A stretch of DNA of 64,000 nt, taken from assembly GCA_007644065.1 (NCBI GenBank), contig VJWN01000014.1, forward strand, positions 620,001-684,000, in the 5' to 3' direction. This document shows positions 58,204 to 64,000 of this stretch, in pieces (within the stretch, counting starts at the first letter, position 1; every line of letters starts with the position of its first letter). The notes beneath the pieces were generated by a model. The model was not told where the DNA came from. It searched no databases and saw only the letters and a list, made by a program, of their open reading frames with translations. This DNA comes from Margaritispora aquatica. Taxonomy: Eukaryota > Ascomycota > Leotiomycetes > Helotiales > Discinellaceae. A program made the position numbers and the translations under genes.

Positions 58204-59866
58204 TCAATCCGAATCAGCATCATCGTCTAGCTCTTCAAGCCTGCCTTGCTGAGCTGCAAGTGTGACCGGATTTTGAACATTCATAACACCAGTAGCTTTC
58301 AATCTTAATAGTGTCAGTAATGGTCTGATTGACAGAACTGGTCAGATCTTACCGTTCAAAGAGAACAAAAAGCCTCTCTGCTTCCCGTTCCTTCTCCGCT
58401 TCCGTCATATCATCCATTTCGGCTGTGAATTCCATATCCAAGAGCTGTCCTGTAACAGGATTTACCTTATCAGCTAGATCGTTGAGTCTGCTGTCTTGAC
58501 TTGCTCTGGCATTACTACTCTCGCTTCCACTTGTGCTCCACGCTTCAAGTGCATTTTCTGGAATCGGCACATTATGTTGGAATAAAAATCCGGAGGCGAA
58601 ACCATAACCAACATTATGCACAAATTTAGTGGCATCCTTGTCGCTGAGTTCGAAGAGCAACGATGAAATAGATTCTCGGACTTGAGGAGTCATGGGATTG
58701 GTAGAAAGGCGAAGGATGCTTGAAGGAAGTGTTTTCCCGCGACCAAGAATTTCTTTGCGATCTTCTACAGATGGTAAGAGGATGCTCTGAATATGACGTT
58801 GGACATCCTTTGGTGCAATCTCATATACCTTCCTTAGAAGGGTGAGGAGTGGAGAAACGTGCTCTTCCAACTCGACATCTGTATATCCCTTTATACTCTT
58901 CGCCAAGATTTCGATGAGCCGATCCCCATTGACGTTTGGCAACACCTTCGGAAACAAGACTGCTGTGTTTTCTTTCGATTCTAGTGGTAAATTGATGAGA
59001 GCGTTGACTAAAGAGCTAATGGGTTGTTCTAGTGGGTTGCTACTTGATATGGGTCGATTTGTAAGTAGGATAAGAATGTGTGGAAGAGCAGGAGAGAACG
59101 TGTCGCTTCGGTCTGGGCAGAAGTGCGTAATGTTGAACATCAGTTTCATTGTTTCGATGAGAGCCATATCCTCCATAGGATTTATTTCCTTGACTTTCTT
59201 CTGCTTTGTGACATACTGCTTTGCGTGCCTACTGATGTTCTGACAAATATTCTCTGAAAGATGATGTTGATCGATCATCTTCTCGATATCGATATTTGTG
59301 TTGTAGGTGGTGAGGAAGATGACACGGGAGACCAAGAACTCATCATCTCTGCTGTCATTCTTCAATTTGGTACAGGCCTTCTGCTCATATCCCAGGTCCA
59401 CAAACATCTGCCGTGTTTCCGCTCGCAAAAGTAAAGCATTCGCCAAGCATCTCAGGGCAGCTCGCGATGTGTTCAAGGAAGGGCTGTTGAAGGCATGCTT
59501 GGTCAAGGTCTCTATTCCCTACAACAATGTCAGATCCGAATGCGCCTCAGAAAATGCAACTTACCTCTTTAGTGAAGATTGGATCCGAGTTAGATGGATC
59601 GCGCCCGTACACCTTGAGTTGCTCCAATATCGCATCTCGCTCTGCTCACATTAGATACCACAGTTAAAAGCCTAAGATTTTCCTTACGATGTGGAAGAAG
59701 GCAGATGGTCTTGAGGTCCGATGTCAGTTTGTCCATGAGCTTTGTAACATCTTCTAGCTTTGCTGCAAAAGTCTTAGCACCATCTCGATGCGCCACGCAC
59801 CAAAGGGTCCATACCTGGTCCTGTCAATTCCGCAGAAGAAGGAGATGTTTGTAAGTTGGTCGACAT
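58204..59866 (-). CDS. RIC8: Ric8 / synembryn, G-alpha guanine nucleotide exchange factor and chaperone
   Basis: Exons 59866-59815, 59762-59688, 59641-59565, 59518-58353 and 58303-58204 give 489 residues; all phases close. Cytosolic armadillo-like protein that folds and activates heterotrimeric G-alpha subunits, needed for growth and development in filamentous fungi. Recognised by GPAKLEDVTKLMDKL at the N-terminus, RDAILEQLKVYGRDPSNSD, IFTKEGIETLTKHAF, GYGFASGFLFQHNVPIPENA and NPVTGQLLDMEF, followed by MTEAEKEREAERLFVLFERL and the acidic end ELDDDADSD. The first two exons are short and were placed by phase; the alternative acceptor after GCTAAG in intron 1 gives a wrong frame. Confidence 0.93.
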
Positions 59867-60915
59867 TGTGGGTGGAGTACGCCGAGCTCAAGCATTGATA
59901 TGTGCACTGTGTTGTGTGAGTTTCCGAAGTACTTAGCTCTAGGTCGTCTTGGGGCGCAAGAGGAATTTGAGAGGTTCAAATTGCCAGATTTAAGAAAAGA
60001 TCGCCATGCGACCCAGACGGGAGCTGAAATGCTGGAATACCCAAGTAAGGTATAGAACAGACAGTCTACCTTATTTGGCGGGGATGGCGAAAGCGTATAG
60101 GCTGTTTGATATGCGGGATGTAATATGCAGTATTGGATCAAGTATTAGATGCGGCCAGCCAGCTTCACGCCAGTCCACCACACCCTCTTCCGAAAGCTTT
60201 GATCGTAAATTGTTCCGAGCTGCAAACCCGATGTGATGGATGAGGTGGACTTCTTAGGTAAGATCTTTCCTTAATTGACGTTTATCTCCTGTGATCAAGA
60301 TACGATACGTAGGTAAGGTAGGTAGTAACTCGACAATGTAATGGGATTTCTGAGCATCATTGTACCTGTGTAACTACCTACACAATAGGTAATGCATTGT
60401 TCACACTGCTCCAAGGTCAAGTGGTGGTGGTGGTAGTGTAAAAAAGAAATGCGGGGTGATATCCAAGTTACCCCCCTTCACTTCACTTCACTTCACCTCA
60501 GGGCACTTCAACTACAGTCACATGACTAGAGCGTTCCGAGTTCTGATGACTAAGACACCTGAGGAGGAACTCGCTTACCTTCTACCTCCCAACTTACTAG
60601 CTTCCTCCTGCGATTCTAGCAAGACCACGCCTGTCCTACATAAACAAAAACTACCCGCATAATAGCTTCATCCATTCAAACATTCTAATATTTGCTTCAT
60701 CTGTTCGCAATTTTACATTTAAAGTAACCAGCCCTCAAGCTACAGCTGTCCAGCTTCAACAAAACTGTACTGTAAGCTGAATCCCAAGTCCTAGTCCTCC
60801 AAGAATAAGTAACGTCTAATCACGTATTAGGAGAAAACCCGACACCGCGATTGCTTCGTTCCATTGCTCTATTGTATGAAGAATTGACGTAGCAAAGGCG
60901 CATTTATCCTGAAAC
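59867..60915. promoter_or_regulatory. divergent promoter region RIC8/F-box-like gene
   Basis: 1.05 kb. Contains AGGTAAGGTAGGTAG near 60311, a GTGG microsatellite at about 60420-60436 and a CACTT/TTCAC pentamer repeat at about 60477-60497. Confidence 0.45.
60475..60498. repeat. TTCAC pentanucleotide microsatellite
   Basis: About four to five tandem TTCAC units following a C run, with imperfect ends. Confidence 0.6.
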
Positions 60916-62172
60916 ATGGAAGCAGCGACAGTCAGAGGTGCATCCGACTTGGCGTCTGCCACCAAGTCCCCGCAGCTCACTGGCCTAAATCAAAATGGCA
61001 AAACCACAATCCAGGACTCGATCGTGCCACGAAACTTCGTCGAACTTCCTCTTGAACTCCGTCTTGAGATATACTCTTACCTCCTTGATTCCAATAATGT
61101 GGAGATAGTGGCCACGAAGTCACAACCGGACAGAATTTCCCGCTGGAGAAGACAATATCAAACTTCGCTCTTCTACGTTTGCAAGCAGATTACCGGAGAA
61201 GCACTTGAATATTTCTATTCGGTCAACGCCTTTGTACATATCGTTGCACACAAACCCCTGATTGAGGTAATTGGGATAGCATTGCCTGTCACATTTTGGT
61301 ACTCTGCAGTCAAAACCCGAGACTGGGCTATGTTCATCTGCTATGGGCAGAGCGATTTTATGAGCTGCAGGAAAAGATCCGTCACTGTTGCTGCCAGAGA
61401 CCTGCCGAGTCTACAACTATTGATACATGCCACACAAATGAGCAAATATCACAAAAATCAAGTTAATGATACAAAGTGGTCAACTTCTATTTCCGCTACT
61501 ATCTGCCATACGAACGGGCGCTTCAGAGGCACTCTGAAAACCAAGCAGATGATCATGCGCAATTTAAAAGATTTTCAACAACTCTCAACCAATGCCATGC
61601 GCTGCAGGTTTCCGTCGAATATCACCGAGGCAGAAAAGCAAACAATTGCCAGTGCTGAAAAGTGGTCGCAATTTGACTATGCTAGAAACCTTGCTCGAGC
61701 CCAAGCCATGAAAATTGAAGGGGACAGATTCTATTCCATGCAATACTACAAGGCTGCCACTTTACAATACAAGGGCGCTGGCGACTTTGCAGCGTTACTT
61801 CCCCGAGATGAGTATAATTCATACATGATACCAATGCTTGAACTTCTTATTGATTCGTGCGTTTTAATCTCAATGACACAATCAAATATGGATCGTCCCC
61901 TTGCTGCTTTTCGCGCTGCTCTGCAAGCCTATTACTATGCAAGGAGAAGTCATGTGCTCCCAGGTGGAGGATTCTCTACCGAGCAGCTGGAAGTTGTATG
62001 CACACGTATCAAGGTCAGATTGAACATTGTGCTCGCGAAATGGGACGATCTGGAGCAGGCAGCGAAGGAGATTCGAGAGGAATTGTCAAGAACTCCAGAT
62101 GCCTGGCTTGAGCAGAAGCTACGCGAATGCAACCATCGCATCGGGGACAGCTGGCGGTTCCAAAACGTATAA
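60916..62172 (+). CDS. F-box-like protein with helical C-terminal half
   Basis: Single exon, 418 residues. The start of the domain (FVELPLELRLEIYSYLLDS, about residues 42-60) is the F-box-like pattern LPxELRxxIYxxLL common in ascomycete proteins, followed by SLFYVCKQITGEALEYFYSV, the typical LLxVCRQIxxEA continuation. The second half (about 240-400) is helical with TPR-like spacing (FYSMQYYKAATLQYKGAG, AAFRAALQAYYYARR, RIKVRLNIVLAKWDDLEQAA). These proteins may link substrates to SCF ubiquitin ligases or be non-Skp1-binding relatives; the role is unknown. Confidence 0.82.
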   Translation: MEAATVRGASDLASATKSPQLTGLNQNGKTTIQDSIVPRNFVELPLELRLEIYSYLLDSNNVEIVATKSQPDRISRWRRQYQTSLFYVCKQITGEALEYFYSVNAFVHIVAHKPLIEVIGIALPVTFWYSAVKTRDWAMFICYGQSDFMSCRKRSVTVAARDLPSLQLLIHATQMSKYHKNQVNDTKWSTSISATICHTNGRFRGTLKTKQMIMRNLKDFQQLSTNAMRCRFPSNITEAEKQTIASAEKWSQFDYARNLARAQAMKIEGDRFYSMQYYKAATLQYKGAGDFAALLPRDEYNSYMIPMLELLIDSCVLISMTQSNMDRPLAAFRAALQAYYYARRSHVLPGGGFSTEQLEVVCTRIKVRLNIVLAKWDDLEQAAKEIREELSRTPDAWLEQKLRECNHRIGDSWRFQNV

Positions 62173-63234
62173 GTCGTTCTCTCACTCTTTGGGCTTGCGG
62201 TCTGGATGCTGGGAACTCTCATATGGGCTTTGGGCACCAACAACTCTTGACTGCAATTCTTAATGCACGCCTCTTTGGATAGCCATGCAGTCATGTACCA
62301 AGCTAATGTACTTTGTAGAGTTGGATCAACGGTCTACCCGAATTCAAATTTTCTCAACACTCAACGATCACTCACTACATCGCATCAAAACCAACTAGCT
62401 CAGCAAATAATATGATTTTATCTTACTTCCGCGTCACATCGTGGCTCGGACCTGAATAAGAGGAACTATCTTCAGGGTAGGCACTTTACAAGCAGAAAAT
62501 CAAATCCAATGTGTAAACCGCGAATCAGGTAAACTTGTACTGGATAGAGCTCAATATATTATTCTTTCGCGTAGCTAGACATTGTAATCAACTTTCAAGC
62601 CTCAACCCCCTTCTTCACAGCCCGTGAATTCCTGGTCCTTTCTCGTTCCCAACAACATCCCGTCAATCGCAAAGCCCAGCTCAAGCTAGTGACACTCATC
62701 ACAAAGCCTTCAATTTCCATGGACCCTGCGCTAGCAAATCACCTTCAAATTTATAGAGCGGTCATGCCTCTCTAAAGTGTCCTATAAACTGCCATATCGC
62801 CACCTTATCGATAGGTGCGTGCCATGTCCACACAGAAGTATCTCATCGCAAAGCAAGTTGAATCAATCAGCTGGCGATATCAAGGAGTATCTTAGATAGT
62901 TTTAGGATTTTCCGTAAGTATGTCTCGTCGATCATAGAATAGGAACGGCAATGTAGAAAGAACTCGCGCACTTAACAACAAAGCGTTGAAAGGTCAAATG
63001 AGGAAGGGGAATCGCTGCGTTTGCACAATGAATCACGACCAAGGAATTATGTTCTAATGGTGAAGATTGTGGCATGGTTCTGTGAGATAGAGTATTGTGT
63101 CTGCATAAGTCATGATGTATGAAAAGGAGAACAATACTACGACATGGTATCCATATGAACGCCCCAACCCAATTACAGTGCAGTAAGACAACCAACTCCA
63201 GAATCTAAAACAAAAACGAAAAGAAAATCTTCGT
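62173..63234. other. convergent intergenic region, no supported gene
   Basis: 1.06 kb. An 87-codon minus frame at 63195-62932 has no features. Confidence 0.45.
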
Positions 63235-64000
63235 CTAAATCTTCTGCCTCACGACCAATTCCCGCACCTCAGGCAATCCTTCCCAACCTCTCCCAGCACC
63301 ACCAAAAGCAACGCTCTTCTCAATCACCTCCCTCCAACGCAATCCCGGCGCCAGCTTGCCTGTGATCGTGTTCGGCCTTCTGACATCCGCATTAGTGGGG
63401 ATAGGGAGTGCCCGTCCCAAGATTGCTTCCATGGCTTGCATGGCGAAGCCTACTGCTTTCTTTGCATTTGATGGCACGCCCGTCTTGTCGAATGCACAGA
63501 AGTTGGCACCAGGAAATTCATTCTGCAAGTCGGCAATGAGCTGCATGTTAAACATGCCTCGGCCGTCGACCACAATGTCAGAGTTATTGATAGCATCTCG
63601 ACCTGGTCCATAGAGAAGCAATTGCTGCGCGATACTGGCCGAGGTAAATCGTGTGATAGTTGCAATTGTGTCGGAAGCAGTGCAGCCTCGGTAAGCACAC
63701 ATTGTGACAATCCGGTGGGCCATCGCGTCTCCGTAGATTTCACGTGCTGTTGTCTTGGGTGGTCGCATCTTAAGGAAATCGTCATGATTAAGCAGCTCTT
63801 CTACTACTTCATGGCATATTTGTCCATGTAACAGCGAGGAAGCTTGGTCGGTGGCAGGGTCGAACCCAAATTGGCGAAATGCAGAGTCAATCATGCATGT
63901 GCCTGGACCAGTATCCCAATCGTACATGGCGTCTATTCCACCATCTCGATCCGAAGGGACGAAACATACTGTCGTAATTCCTCCGATAGTGAGACATACT
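63235..64000 (-). CDS. anhydro-N-acetylmuramic acid kinase family protein (5' part beyond right edge)
   Basis: The frame is open from the right edge to the stop at 63235, showing the C-terminal 254 residues. AnmK in bacteria opens and phosphorylates 1,6-anhydro-MurNAc during peptidoglycan recycling. The ATPase-fold motifs are visible: LTIGGITTVCFVP (family N-I-G-G-I-A-N), YDWDTGPGTCMIDSAF (family D-x-G-P-G-N-x-x-x-D), TITRFTSASIAQQ, VVDGRGMFNMQLIADL (family GGG-x-x-N-x-x-L) and KAVGFAMQAMEAILGRALPI (family E-A-x-x-F-A). No intron in the part seen. Fungi lack peptidoglycan, so the substrate is uncertain and a scavenging role on bacterial wall fragments is speculation; bacterial ancestry is likely. 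The intact N-terminus cannot be checked. Confidence 0.9.
   Translation of the reverse strand, partial: VCLTIGGITTVCFVPSDRDGGIDAMYDWDTGPGTCMIDSAFRQFGFDPATDQASSLLHGQICHEVVEELLNHDDFLKMRPPKTTAREIYGDAMAHRIVTMCAYRGCTASDTIATITRFTSASIAQQLLLYGPGRDAINNSDIVVDGRGMFNMQLIADLQNEFPGANFCAFDKTGVPSNAKKAVGFAMQAMEAILGRALPIPTNADVRRPNTITGKLAPGLRWREVIEKSVAFGGAGRGWEGLPEVRELVVRQKI

Noticed and set aside
1..64000. tRNA, rRNA or CRISPR elements
   Set aside because: Scanned for the T-loop consensus GGTTCRANTCC on both strands and for regularly spaced repeats; nothing convincing. CRISPR is not expected in a fungal nucleus.
1..64000. secondary-metabolite biosynthetic cluster
   Set aside because: A monooxygenase, reductase and MFS gene are present but are BNA4, a ferric reductase and a Dal5-type permease far apart; no PKS, NRPS or terpene synthase.

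Overview
The window reads as nuclear DNA of a filamentous ascomycete (Pezizomycotina). Coding sequence is split by short GT...AG introns, mostly 45-90 bp. A heterokaryon-incompatibility (HET) gene, a MELT-repeat Spc7 kinetochore gene and a fungal Ric8 are present, and some fragments carry G-to-A type stop codons that look like repeat-induced point mutation (RIP). Placement in Leotiomycetes (Helotiales-like) is only an impression from gene style.

Layout, left to right. 1-6.9 kb: 3' part of methionine aminopeptidase 1 (-), divergent kynurenine 3-monooxygenase BNA4 (+), a secreted 12-cysteine protein (+), and a secreted Ser/Thr-rich, cysteine-tailed gene (-) cut by an in-frame TGA. 7.8-10 kb: HET protein. 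11.2-19 kb: three-repeat gelsolin-like protein (-), Spc7/KNL1 (-) with six MELT motifs and PP1-docking motifs, divergent ribosomal protein uS17/RPS11 (+). 19-26.7 kb: accessory, decayed stretch with coding remnants, a pseudogene with nonsense codons and a frameshift, an AT-rich element with 52-bp terminal inverted repeats, an ankyrin-repeat gene, and a possible mutated pogo-type transposase fragment. 26.7-34.5 kb: small zinc-ribbon membrane protein, GH76 Dfg5/Dcw1-like cell-wall enzyme, ferric reductase. 35.5-43.1 kb: a six-exon gene with no long reading frame, a MOV10/Upf1-type SF1 helicase, a large multi-span protein of unknown function. 44.9-48.9 kb: M20-family amidohydrolase and a Dal5-type MFS transporter. 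49.8-53.6 kb: two intronless genes side by side, a zincin metalloprotease carrying nine CCCH modules and a GrpB/UPF0157 protein. 54.6-64 kb: a hypothetical protein, a bestrophin-like channel, Ric8, an F-box-like protein, and anhydro-N-acetylmuramic acid kinase (AnmK) running off the right edge.

Functionally the window mixes housekeeping genes (MetAP1, BNA4, Spc7, RPS11, RIC8) with accessory ones. There is no biosynthetic cluster. The most unusual item is the CCCH-module metalloprotease; together with its GrpB neighbour and the distal AnmK it suggests genes of bacterial ancestry. Exon borders were derived by hand from splice consensus plus reading phase. Family names rest on motif recognition; no database search was possible.
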